Positions 8,828 to 17,253 of a stretch of DNA of 64,000 nucleotides are shown in pieces. A program made the position numbers and the translations under genes. Positions within the stretch are counted from its first letter, which is position 1; every line of letters starts with the position of its first letter. The stretch comes from G965230065 sp965230065 (GTDB lineage Bacteria; Bacteroidota; Bacteroidia; Cytophagales; Cyclobacteriaceae): assembly GCA_965230065.1 (NCBI GenBank), contig OZ245942.1, forward strand, positions 5,580,001 through 5,644,000. The letters are read 5' to 3'. The notes under the pieces are model-generated. The model searched no databases. It was not told the DNA's origin and saw only the letters and a list, made by a program, of their open reading frames with translations.

Positions 8828-10084
8828 TTAAAAAAGTCGGTTAGGCTGTTTCCAATGTAATCTGGCTACATATACGCTGCCATCGCTTCCGTACTTCTCT
8901 ACACCTTTGGGTTGCATCCATTCTGAAACAGTTACCCAGGTTTCATCCTGACTCACATCGGTCACGCCAAAATTGCCGAGACGGGCACCTCGTTCTGGTA
9001 CCAAAATTTGCTCGGTGCTACGAATTACACATAACTTTTCAGGATCTACCTCCGCCATGAATAAAGGCGCCCGATGGCGAAATACATGGTCGTTATTGGC
9101 CCCACGGCGGGTGTAAACCAAAAATAACCCTTCACTGTGGGTAACCCAATGCTGCTGGGTATTATAGTTTCCCAGTTCAGTGCCATCATCAAATTGCCAG
9201 ACTTTGATTGGTTCAAAATGCAAACCGTCTTCAGACCGGGTAACATACCCCCGCTCGTCATTACGAATGGTCAGGAAATATTTTCCGTTAAATTTGGTAA
9301 TGGATGGTTCGTGTAAGCCTCGGGTATCATTATCAATGCCCATTTCATTACCGTGTTCATGATACTGTAAAATTTGCCCATCAAAGGCACAACGGGTTAC
9401 GGTAACTTGTGCATTTTTGCCGGGAGGCGTAAAGTATATAGGCAACAAAATGGAACCATCTTCTTCATCATAACGCTGTACACAGCCCGCACCGGCACTG
9501 GAAAATTTTTCACCTTCAGGCATTTTCAACTTGTCCCAAACAGCCCATTGTTGCTTTTCCGGATCGTAAACCGAATAAGCTGTATGCCTTGGGCGCGGGC
9601 TTTTCACTTCCCAATCAGAAGTATACACGATGGTGTGCCCGATACCTAACATGGTTTGGGTAGCTTTATGAAAGCCCGGCCAGAAATCAGAGGCTGCTAC
9701 CGGACGTCTTATTCCCTCAATTGTTTCATAGCGGGGTGCCAGTGGGGCCAGTTGACGAGGCTCCGTCCATGACTTACCAAGATCATCCGTATGCAATCCG
9801 AACATGCCTTTGAATACATCACTGCCCGAAAGATCGAGCGTATTCATCGTCATTACTACTTGGGGCACTCCCCTACTACCGGCGCCAGGCACAATGCCTG
9901 CCCGGGGATGCACCCAGCACTTTTCACCGTCAAATAACTTAGTGGGCACATCACGTGTCAGGCGATACCCCACCGAAGCAAGCCATTCGTTTGACAATGC
10001 AAGGTTTTTTCCGGCCAACGGGACGCTGAACAGCGACACTCCTCCCAACACTGATTTTTTTACAAAGTTTCGGCGGTTGATCAT
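8828..10084 (-). CDS. Sialidase-like (BNR-repeat) secreted protein
   Basis: About 418 residues from the ATG at 10084, chosen over the ATG at 10126 because it begins a twin-arginine-type signal (MINRRNFVKKSVLGG). The body carries Asp-box features (LHTDDLGKSWTEP, TRSEDGLHFEP) and the overall spacing of six-bladed sialidase-type propellers. Proteins of this kind are exported and may hydrolyse or bind terminal acidic or deoxy sugars; many are not true sialidases. It is the last gene of a minus-strand set with two other sialidase-like proteins and a DapA/NanA-family aldolase. The catalytic Arg triad could not be placed with certainty. Confidence 0.75.
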   Translation of the reverse strand: MINRRNFVKKSVLGGVSLFSVPLAGKNLALSNEWLASVGYRLTRDVPTKLFDGEKCWVHPRAGIVPGAGSRGVPQVVMTMNTLDLSGSDVFKGMFGLHTDDLGKSWTEPRQLAPLAPRYETIEGIRRPVAASDFWPGFHKATQTMLGIGHTIVYTSDWEVKSPRPRHTAYSVYDPEKQQWAVWDKLKMPEGEKFSSAGAGCVQRYDEEDGSILLPIYFTPPGKNAQVTVTRCAFDGQILQYHEHGNEMGIDNDTRGLHEPSITKFNGKYFLTIRNDERGYVTRSEDGLHFEPIKVWQFDDGTELGNYNTQQHWVTHSEGLFLVYTRRGANNDHVFRHRAPLFMAEVDPEKLCVIRSTEQILVPERGARLGNFGVTDVSQDETWVTVSEWMQPKGVEKYGSDGSVYVARLHWKQPNRLF

Positions 10085-10144
10085 AAGACCATTAGGCTTA
10101 GGGTTAACAATTACTTTCTTATCCAAACTTACAATTTTCGATAG

Positions 10145-11134
10145 TTATTCCAAGTCATAAAGGTAGCCGGGGTACTGCCAATCCTCTTTGAAAACCCAGG
10201 TTTCACTCGTATCGTGTTCGTTGGTTAGTTGTTGCAATTTTTCAGGTATCCTTAACGGATCGTCAGTGGCGTCCTGCCAACGAAGTAATTCCACCATCAA
10301 CCTTGTCTTTACTTCTGTTGGCGTCTGAGACAAGGTCGCGAACGGCCCTGCGGGCAAAATAAAGTACAGGATCGCAATTATATTCTGTAAAGAGATATTC
10401 CCTGAAATCTACCTCAGGATTGTCAAATAATGGGAATAAACTTTTGCCAGTAATTTTTTTGGGGGATAGGTACTCCAACAGCTTCAAGCACGGTTGAAAC
10501 AATATCCGTTGATGAAATTGATGCCTCAGATGTAACTCCCGCTTCAACCTTTCCTGACCAGTTCATCATAAAGGGTACTTTGGTAGAAGCTTCATAAATA
10601 TCAAACTTTCCCCTTGCCATTTCATCTCCGTGGTCTGAGAGATAAATCACCAAAGTGTTTTCTTTTTTCCGGATGCTTCCAATACGCCCATTAACTCTCC
10701 AACGCATTCATCCAGCCGCCAGGATGCAAGTGCAGTTTTACAATCATGCCGGTACCGTATCCCGATTTTTTTAACAATGCATAGATATTATCCACTTCTC
10801 CCACAAAATGGTAGCCCTGAGAGGCCAATCCCAAATGCCCGTTTTGGTGAGGAAATAAGTCCGTCAGGATACTGCTACTTGAAGAGCTGCAAACCGATTG
10901 GATTACATAGGCATTTTTAAAAAGCATGCCTTCATTCGCAATGTTATCCAGGTGAGGCGTATGGATGATGGTATCTCCATAGCAGGACAAATGCGGGCCA
11001 TGATCTTCCGAAACAATCAATAAAATATTGGGAGGAGTATCCGTATTCGCTTCTTTTTTCTCTGTTTGCTGGCATGCAATACAAACAGATACTATAAAAA
11101 ATCTTATGGATAAGAGCCTGATCAGATAATTCAT
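10145..11134 (-). pseudogene. Decayed S1-type sulfatase gene
   Basis: The 5' part (11134-10691) encodes a lipoprotein signal (FFIVSVCIAC) and the start of a sulfatase (PPNILLIVSEDHGPHLSCYG, HTPHLDNIANEGMLFKNAYV, LFPHQNGHLGLA), then stops after GWMNALES. Further sulfatase pieces follow in other frames: YLSDHGDEMARGKFDIYEASTKVPF near 10620-10560 and the C-terminal end (WVFKEDWQYPGYLYDLE) at 10145. About 200 residues are missing between the first two pieces, and at least two frame changes are needed. The active-site motif, normally C-x-P-S-R, reads CSSSSSS, so Pro and Arg are lost. It is a remnant between two sialidase-like genes and cannot make an active enzyme. Confidence 0.85.
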
Positions 11135-11152
11135 TTATTCCAGATTGACTTA

Positions 11153-12313
11153 TTACTGCTCCCAAATTACTGCTCCCATATGGTACCGCTGATGACTTGA
11201 GACCTGGGCAGCATAATAAGCAGTTAGAATTTTACCATCGGGTAACTGAACGGAAGCCGGATACCCAACATCCCGGTTCGCCAGATCACTGATAAGAAGA
11301 AGTTCCTCACTCCAGGTGGCCCCTCCATCTTCGCTGGTTTTTGTAGCTACTCCAAATTGATCAGCAATTCGGTTGCCAAATGTCAAGAGTAATTTTCCAT
11401 CATTCAACTGTAGAAAATGGGCAGGATGCTGGCTCTCTTGTGTAAGTTGATGATCAATCTGCCAGGTTTTGCCATCATCTTCACTGCGGAATAAATCTGT
11501 AGCAGCGCCTGCTTTCCATCTGCGGGCTGCGGCAATCCAATTTCCATCACCCAGATGAAAAAAAGCGGTTTCGTTATGCCCTTTACTAAACGCAGTCTCA
11601 TTATGACCATCAGAAATCACAGACATATGCGCCCAGGTTTTTCCATCATCGTCGCTCCGGAACATGGATACTTTGTTGGTCACCTTATCTTCTGACTGCG
11701 CGTAGGCCAGTACACGCAATGAGCCATCAGCACCGGGAAGAATATCGCCAAAAGGAATAAATTCAGTCATGCCAGGCTCTGCAACCGGGAAAGCCTGTTT
11801 GCTTACTTTCCAGTTTCGCCCACCATCCGAAGAACGGGATACCCAGGGCCGAAGAACGGCCACCAATGATAAAGGATCATCCGGGTTTTCACCGGGTTTT
11901 AACGACCAGCCGGATGCAATGACAACCAGATCACCATTACCGGCCAGTCCGGCAGCTACATTCATGCGGTTGGCATTTGGCTCATGCACCGCCGGAGTGC
12001 CCCGTTTTTCCCAGAAATGACCATCTTTACTCGCCCAGCATTCCACATCTCCTACCCTTCTTGCATGACTGGGCTGGTTAAAAATAGTAGCAATGATGGT
12101 TCCGTCTTCCAAAAGAGTCAGGTTAGGCCAGGCACATACATTGTCTATGGCAATGTATCGGTGATCTACAGTGACTTCCTTTTCCGGGCCTGCTGATGTT
12201 ACGTTAGCCTCAACTGTGTTTGCACCTTTATCCTTTCTTTCATCATTGACATTGCATCCTGCTACAATAAAAAACAAGCCAAATACAAAGAGTACAGAGC
12301 GCATAAATTTCAT
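11153..12313 (-). CDS. Sialidase-like BNR-repeat lipoprotein
   Basis: 386 residues with a lipoprotein signal (FGLFFIVAGC). Four Asp boxes are clear: SSDGGRNWKVS, SDDDGKTWAHM, SEDDGKTWQID and SEDGGATWSEE, as in exo-alpha-sialidase-type six-bladed propellers. It is likely anchored in the outer membrane or periplasm and acts on or binds glycans. A small internal repeat, GHNETAF-SK-GHNETAF, is present; its two copies differ at several bases, so it is old. It lies 21 bases after the aldolase gene in the same strand and 18 bases before the sulfatase remnant. True sialidase activity is not certain. Confidence 0.82.
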   Translation of the reverse strand: MKFMRSVLFVFGLFFIVAGCNVNDERKDKGANTVEANVTSAGPEKEVTVDHRYIAIDNVCAWPNLTLLEDGTIIATIFNQPSHARRVGDVECWASKDGHFWEKRGTPAVHEPNANRMNVAAGLAGNGDLVVIASGWSLKPGENPDDPLSLVAVLRPWVSRSSDGGRNWKVSKQAFPVAEPGMTEFIPFGDILPGADGSLRVLAYAQSEDKVTNKVSMFRSDDDGKTWAHMSVISDGHNETAFSKGHNETAFFHLGDGNWIAAARRWKAGAATDLFRSEDDGKTWQIDHQLTQESQHPAHFLQLNDGKLLLTFGNRIADQFGVATKTSEDGGATWSEELLLISDLANRDVGYPASVQLPDGKILTAYYAAQVSSHQRYHMGAVIWEQ

Positions 12314-12334
12314 AATTTTAAGATTAACGTTTTA

Positions 12335-13279
12335 TTATTTTTCAGTACTGGATGGATCAAAAAACTCGGGTAAAATTTTTCCGGAATTTTGTTTAATAAT
12401 TTCTGCCTCCTCTTGCCTGATTCCCAGGTAAGGCCATCGCAAACGGGTACCAATGGGTGCCCATCCTCCTACGGCTGCCAGCAGTTTATCCGCAGCCTGG
12501 TTGCTATATCCCTGTTGTATATAAGGCATGATAAAGGATTCCATGAAAATCTGGATACGTTTTTCCAATTCCAGGGCTTTTTCCATATCAGTCAGTATCG
12601 TCTCATACCATTGCTGAGCTACCCTGGGATGCAGGCAAGCCACATTGGAATAAGCACCGTGTGCCCCATGCCGTATACCGGTAGCCAGGTGATGCCCGGG
12701 AATAAAAATGGAAAGTTCAGGCATCAATTCCTTCATAGAGGCATACCAGGAGGCATCACCCCCAGCCACTTTACAACCCAACAACTTTACCCCTGCTTCT
12801 TTAATGCGAAAAAAGTCTTGCGGGGAAAGCCTCTTTTTAGCGTGTGGGGGATTGTACAATACCAATCCGACAGGATCAGCCGCCTGGTTCATCACCTTGA
12901 GAAAGGCAATAATCTCTGCAAGGTTTGGCGGAAACCAGTCGGGAATAATCACCTGTACTGCACTGGGTTGTAAGTCCACCGTTCTATGAACCCGCTCAAG
13001 GGATATTTTCGGACTCATGTGACTACATCCAATCTGAAAAGGCATTCCAGCCGTATTACATTTTTCTGCCAATAACACACTGATCCTGTCAAATTCCTCT
13101 TCTGTGAGATTGTAAAATTCACCCGCTGTTCCATTAGAATATATACCACTTACCTTCATAGAAATCAGCGTATCTATTTCTAACTCCAGTTTCCCGAAGT
13201 TTATACTATCATCATCCTCAACCGGCAATAGCAAGGTAGCCCAGTTGCCACGAATTTCATTACTTTTCAGGGGTTCCAT
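12335..13279 (-). CDS. DapA/N-acetylneuraminate-lyase-family aldolase
   Basis: 314 residues, normal family length. The family signature GTAGEF (50-55) is present, the catalytic Tyr142 lies in LYNPP and the Schiff-base Lys170 in GCKVAGGD. This class-I aldolase superfamily cleaves or makes 2-keto acids (N-acetylneuraminate, 2-keto-3-deoxy sugar acids) or makes dihydrodipicolinate; the catabolic setting among sialidase-like genes favours cleavage of a keto-deoxy or sialic-type acid. No other sialic-acid genes (NanE, NanK, NanT) are seen, so calling it nanA is not justified. It is cytoplasmic, without signal peptide. Confidence 0.88.
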   Translation of the reverse strand: MEPLKSNEIRGNWATLLLPVEDDDSINFGKLELEIDTLISMKVSGIYSNGTAGEFYNLTEEEFDRISVLLAEKCNTAGMPFQIGCSHMSPKISLERVHRTVDLQPSAVQVIIPDWFPPNLAEIIAFLKVMNQAADPVGLVLYNPPHAKKRLSPQDFFRIKEAGVKLLGCKVAGGDASWYASMKELMPELSIFIPGHHLATGIRHGAHGAYSNVACLHPRVAQQWYETILTDMEKALELEKRIQIFMESFIMPYIQQGYSNQAADKLLAAVGGWAPIGTRLRWPYLGIRQEEAEIIKQNSGKILPEFFDPSSTEK

Positions 13280-13389
13280 ACGAACGAAATAACGCTATTA
13301 AGTATCATTACTGAACGAGGGATAATGTACGTATCATTTTTATAGTATGAGCAACTAAAGAATAATTCACTCAATCCTCTACACTTTTC

Positions 13390-14601
13390 TTAATCAATTT
13401 CCAAAATGGTTCCGGCAATATGCCGGGTGCCATTCCCGATATTGTAATAGTACACTACCAACACCCGGTTTTCATCTAATTGTACAGACCAGGTATAACC
13501 CAGGTCTGTAGTGCCGGCATCATCCCGTAAAACAATTTCAGGAGCTGTTTTAAAATCTGTACATTCCGGATTCAGGATACGTGCCCGGATTCCGTAAGGT
13601 TCAAACCGGTACCCGTACGTCAGCAACACCCTGTTATCTGGCAACCGCAATGCATGCAGAGGATAGCCCTGAAACCCCATATTTTCCCAGGGTTGGAAGC
13701 TCTTTCCTCCATCTGTTGAGCGGGCAATACAAGCCTGACCATCAAGACCGGCAGTACGTAAAAAAGCCACCAAATCTCCTTTTGGCGTTTCATACATAGA
13801 CGTTTCATTGAAAACCACCTTTTCATCGGTGGCAATGGGACTCGAATATTCCCACGAAAGACCTTTATCCTCAGAAACTATCAGATGCACGGAAGTTTTG
13901 CCTGGGGATGCAGCCTCTTCAGACACGGCTACCGCCCAGTAAATACGCCCGTCTTTGCCTTCGTACAAAGCCCCCCGGTTATAAGCCGACAAGGGTTGTC
14001 CCAAGGCGTCAACCCGGGTTTCAGGCGGAATATTGGGCGGATACAACGGACCTTGCCATGTTTTTCCTTCATCTTCAGACCTGACAACATAACCTCCCAG
14101 GAAGATAACCCCATCTTTGTTTCCTAAATAAGGTTCTTTTAGGTTGGGGATGCCATCTGGCCGTACAAAAGCCCATCCATAACTTGTGCAAAGCATGGAG
14201 CCATCACTCATTTGTAACAAACATGGATCCTGCGATCCGCCAAAAGGATGGGCGTATATAAGTTCAGGTTCATCGGTCCAGTTTTCACCGTCTGAGGATC
14301 GCACTGATACCAGGAAGCTATTCGGATCTACATGATTAGTTCCCTTTTCACCAAAAACTTTACGATCAGGTGCCCGCCGAAAGGCCAGCAAATATTCTTC
14401 ATTGGGCAATTTCACTATTGAGGGAAAAGCAGCATAGAATAGGGTATCCTGATAAATCAAAATATCTTTGACCTTCCGTACTCCGGGTACACTATCAGGG
14501 TTCAATAACTGCTCTTTCATGGGGATGGAAACTGTGCTGGGGTTCGCTTTCATGGAAAAAGATAAACTCATGATGAGCAGCAATACCGGGTAATGTTTCA
14601 T
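13390..14601 (-). CDS. Sialidase-like BNR-repeat secreted protein
   Basis: 403 residues with a short signal peptide (MKHYPVLLLIMSLSFSMKA). Asp boxes are RSSDGENWTDEP, RSEDEGKTWQGP, SEDKGLSWEYS and STDGGKSFQPW. The start resembles sialidase-type propellers (FPSIVKLPNEEYLLAFRRAPD). It is the first gene of a minus-strand set (14601 to 8828) and has a weaker copy of the direct-repeat activator site 107-142 bases upstream. It is probably periplasmic or exported. The gap of 110 bases to the aldolase gene contains nothing recognised. Confidence 0.8.
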   Translation of the reverse strand: MKHYPVLLLIMSLSFSMKANPSTVSIPMKEQLLNPDSVPGVRKVKDILIYQDTLFYAAFPSIVKLPNEEYLLAFRRAPDRKVFGEKGTNHVDPNSFLVSVRSSDGENWTDEPELIYAHPFGGSQDPCLLQMSDGSMLCTSYGWAFVRPDGIPNLKEPYLGNKDGVIFLGGYVVRSEDEGKTWQGPLYPPNIPPETRVDALGQPLSAYNRGALYEGKDGRIYWAVAVSEEAASPGKTSVHLIVSEDKGLSWEYSSPIATDEKVVFNETSMYETPKGDLVAFLRTAGLDGQACIARSTDGGKSFQPWENMGFQGYPLHALRLPDNRVLLTYGYRFEPYGIRARILNPECTDFKTAPEIVLRDDAGTTDLGYTWSVQLDENRVLVVYYYNIGNGTRHIAGTILEID

Positions 14602-14707
14602 AAAGTAATTATTTTTTGGTAAAATTTTAATAAACTGGATTTTGTTAAATTTTCGGCTCTAAGCTCAATACCATACTGGACAATGGAGCTTTAGATATAC
14701 TTCAAAT

Positions 14708-14743
14708 CAATTATTATTATCCATATTTATAAAACTATTTTTC
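14708..14743 (-). promoter_or_regulatory. Weak fourth copy of the direct-repeat activator site (copy D)
   Basis: On the minus strand the first half-site block GAAAAATAGTTTTATAAAT (from 14743) matches copy B at 17 of 19 positions, with AATAGT intact. A degraded second half-site AATAATAATT lies 21 bp further (14718-14709). The TACTTTTG box is not at the expected place. It is located in the 326-base gap before the sialidase-like gene at 14601. Confidence 0.5.
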
Positions 14744-14804
14744 CATATTCTATGGTATTTATAGTTTTTCTTGAACTAACCATTGCCTGCTCAGAGACAT
14801 AAGC

Positions 14805-14822
14805 ACAGGGAACGTTCCGTGT
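14805..14822. promoter_or_regulatory. Operator-like palindrome around GGAACGTTCC
   Basis: ACAGGGAACGTTCCGTGT is an 18-bp palindrome with one mismatched pair, built on a perfect 10-bp core. CTCAGA (14790-14795) and TCTGAG (14822-14827) lie outside it as a further inverted pair, so it could also form a hairpin. It lies upstream of the weak activator site. It may be a LacI-type operator or part of a transcript-end structure; no binder is identified. Confidence 0.4.
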
Positions 14823-14838
14823 CTGAGATGTAAACTTT

Positions 14839-14859
14839 ACACTTTCCAAAAGGAAGTGT
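14839..14859 (-). terminator. Possible transcript-end hairpin after the 12-gene set
   Basis: ACACTTTCC-AAAA-GGAAGTGT forms an 8-bp stem with one bulge, about 70 bases after the stop of the D-2-hydroxyacid dehydrogenase gene. No clear U-run follows on the minus strand, so it is a weak candidate for the end of the long SusC-headed transcript. Confidence 0.25.
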
Positions 14860-14927
14860 CCAGCAATGTTTGGGCAGCTTAATGAGAGCAAAGCCAGAAT
14901 AATTCAACAACTACCGTTCGTTTTATT

Positions 14928-15941
14928 TTAAAGTTTGCCCCTCAATTGTAATGGGGTCAACTCATTTATCAGCTGCTCCCCTTTAGCTAGTTTTTTTACA
15001 TTTTCCATGAAAATTTCCCATACTCGTTCCAGAAACTTATTGCTTTTACTAGATCCGGATATATGAGGAGTCATGATCACATTAGGAAGTGTCCAGAATG
15101 GGTGCTCGCCTGGCATTGGATAATAATAATGAGTATCCAAGGCTGCTCCCGCAATCCGGTTTTTTTGTAATGCATCAATGAATGGCTGCTCTTGTATAAG
15201 AGGACCACGGGCCGGATTCAAAATAAAGGTTTTTTGTGACATGGATTGAAGTTCCTTTTCACCAATTATCCCTTCATTCTCAGGAGTTTGGGGAATAGCC
15301 AATATGAGAAAATCCAAATCCTTTAAAAAAGCTTCCTTTTCTTTTATTGCAAAAACCCTATCTGGTAATACGCCTTCTGGATCACCAGTTTTGGGTACAC
15401 AATAAATATTATCACGGTGATTAATTTGGTTTCTCACCAACACATGTACCTTCATTCCCAAGGCTTTGGCAAGGCGTGTTGTTTCACGTCCAATACCGCC
15501 ATACCCCCATATTCCTACAGTTGACCCTCTGATTTCCAGTTGGAACTCTGCGGACCGATCCCAAATTTTTGCATCCTGATGATGCATTAATTTTCGCATA
15601 TTTCTGCTCAAATTAATCATCATTGCTATGTTCCACTCCGCAATTGGAATATCAAATACACCCCGTGCATTGCATACCTTAATATCTTTTTTGTCAAAAC
15701 CTTTCCCTATTACCTGATTATAACCTGTTGAGCTAATTTGAATCAGCTGCAACTGAGTCATAAGTTCATGATTTTTAGGAGGAATAGTGCAGAATAACAC
15801 ATGGCAGTCTTGAATAATATCCCCGGACAAAACCCTTTCTTTTTCTTCGGGTTCTTCTACAATTTTTATATTGACATTCGGTACCTCTTTTAGGGCCGAC
15901 AGTACAGGCTCAAATACCGGCATGTCTATTAGTATGTTCAT
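14928..15941 (-). CDS. D-2-hydroxyacid dehydrogenase-family protein with a changed active site
   Basis: 337 residues. The NAD-binding motif GYGGIG (146-151), Arg245 in NPARGP and His293 in TPHISG match the D-isomer 2-hydroxyacid dehydrogenase family. In this family a catalytic Glu lies 29 residues after the Arg and 19 before the His; that position (274) is Tyr here, in DTHYYYPMPGEHP where relatives have DVFEPEPLPADHP. The enzyme should reduce or oxidise 2-keto/2-hydroxy acids in the cytoplasm, but the change could alter pH optimum or substrate. It is the last gene of the long minus-strand operon, 22 bases after the enolase-superfamily gene. Confidence 0.88.
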   Translation of the reverse strand: MNILIDMPVFEPVLSALKEVPNVNIKIVEEPEEKERVLSGDIIQDCHVLFCTIPPKNHELMTQLQLIQISSTGYNQVIGKGFDKKDIKVCNARGVFDIPIAEWNIAMMINLSRNMRKLMHHQDAKIWDRSAEFQLEIRGSTVGIWGYGGIGRETTRLAKALGMKVHVLVRNQINHRDNIYCVPKTGDPEGVLPDRVFAIKEKEAFLKDLDFLILAIPQTPENEGIIGEKELQSMSQKTFILNPARGPLIQEQPFIDALQKNRIAGAALDTHYYYPMPGEHPFWTLPNVIMTPHISGSSKSNKFLERVWEIFMENVKKLAKGEQLINELTPLQLRGKL

Positions 15942-15963
15942 TTTAATATTTTTATTTACCAGA

Positions 15964-17220
15964 TCAATGGGTTAATATTTTGCCTGGAACACTGTTAAAC
16001 TCACCACTGCCAGGTATAAAAGGAAACCTGCGTATCGTATCTTCTGTTAAAGCGATTCCCAGGCCCGGTTTTTCAGGTGGAAGCACAAAGCCATCCTCAA
16101 TTTGAAGGCTGTCCCCAATCACTTCACTGTGCAGTGGGCCATAGGCAGGAGGTATTTCCAGTATTTTTGTATTAGGGCAGGCAAATCCACAATGTATATT
16201 CTGCATCATAGAACCGCCTGCGCCCCATGCATGGGTAGCAATACTGCTACCTTTTGCTGCCAACATGACTGCCACTTGTAAAAACTGATCCAATCCGCTC
16301 GTAAAAGAAGCATCAGGTTGGCCAATTTGAAAGCTATCCTGATCAATAAAGGTTTGCCATTCTGAAACTGTGGTGAGGCATTCACCTCCTGCGATAACCG
16401 TTTTGGTACTATGACACAAGTCAGAATACAGATCTGGCCGGGTATAGTTTAATGGCTCTTCCAGGAAAAATAACTGATAGGGTTCGAGGGCTTTTGCAAC
16501 AGATATTGCCGTTTCCAGATTCCAGGTGGTATCAGGACTGTTGCCCATATGGGCATCAAGCATTAGCCAAAGGTCATTTCCGAATGCATTCCGAATATAT
16601 TCAGCTTTGTTTGCCTCAAAATCTGCCGCTGCCCCTGGATCATCTAATATTTTAAATCCTTTGTCTTTCCAATATCCACCTGCTCCCAATTTAACACCTC
16701 GAAATCCCAATGAAGCATAAAACTCAACTTTTTGGGCCAGTTTATCGAGGGGGTAATTACTGGGACCACCGGTTGCATAACAGGGAAGTTTTGAGTGTGC
16801 TTTGTATTCATTGCTATTTGAATCCGGAAGTTTTTGCTGCCAGTTATCGCCAAGCATTTTATACACAGGTAGGTTTAAAACTTTACCTTTCAAATCCCAT
16901 AAAGCTGCTTCTATACCTGCCAGGACAGTTGCACCAAGACCAACCCGACACCAAAAATTACCACAGTAATACATTCTACGCCACAATTCCGGTATATCAT
17001 CTACATTATTTCCTATTAAAACAGGTTTGAAAAAATTTACTATTTCAGGCACAGCCTCCGGAATAAAATAGCCCGCATAGGTTTCTCCTATGGCGGTCAA
17101 CCCCGCATCAGTTTCAATCAGAATAAAAGCAGCACTCCTTAACTTTCTCGCTTCAGAAAGAAAGGGGTCTTTTGTACTTGGTCCTGTCAGTAATATAGTC
17201 TTTACATCTGTTATTTTCAT
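15964..17220 (-). CDS. Mandelate racemase/muconate lactonizing (enolase superfamily) enzyme, probable sugar-acid dehydratase
   Basis: 418 residues, usual length. Metal ligands are Asp222 (LMLDAHMG), Glu254 (FLEEPL) and Glu280 (AGGECL). Candidate acid/base residues are Lys177 in GVKLGAGG and His330 in ATHAWGAGG, the arrangement of the mandelate racemase subgroup, which includes many acid-sugar dehydratases. It would take a proton from the carbon next to a carboxylate and give a 2-keto-3-deoxy acid, a suitable substrate for the window's aldolases (12335 and 45191). It sits in the operon after the propeller genes, which suggests that the substrate ends in a sugar acid. The exact sugar is not readable. 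Confidence 0.88.
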   Translation of the reverse strand: MKITDVKTILLTGPSTKDPFLSEARKLRSAAFILIETDAGLTAIGETYAGYFIPEAVPEIVNFFKPVLIGNNVDDIPELWRRMYYCGNFWCRVGLGATVLAGIEAALWDLKGKVLNLPVYKMLGDNWQQKLPDSNSNEYKAHSKLPCYATGGPSNYPLDKLAQKVEFYASLGFRGVKLGAGGYWKDKGFKILDDPGAAADFEANKAEYIRNAFGNDLWLMLDAHMGNSPDTTWNLETAISVAKALEPYQLFFLEEPLNYTRPDLYSDLCHSTKTVIAGGECLTTVSEWQTFIDQDSFQIGQPDASFTSGLDQFLQVAVMLAAKGSSIATHAWGAGGSMMQNIHCGFACPNTKILEIPPAYGPLHSEVIGDSLQIEDGFVLPPEKPGLGIALTEDTIRRFPFIPGSGEFNSVPGKILTH

Positions 17221-17253
17221 GCTAATAGTTAAGTCATTATCACGATTTCTTTG

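Noticed and set aside
8828..14601. Classical sialic-acid catabolism from sialidase-like genes and a NanA-family aldolase
   Set aside because: No NanE epimerase, NanK, GlcNAc-6-P deacetylase or sialate esterase nearby, and the BNR proteins have uncertain catalytic residues; only family names are given.
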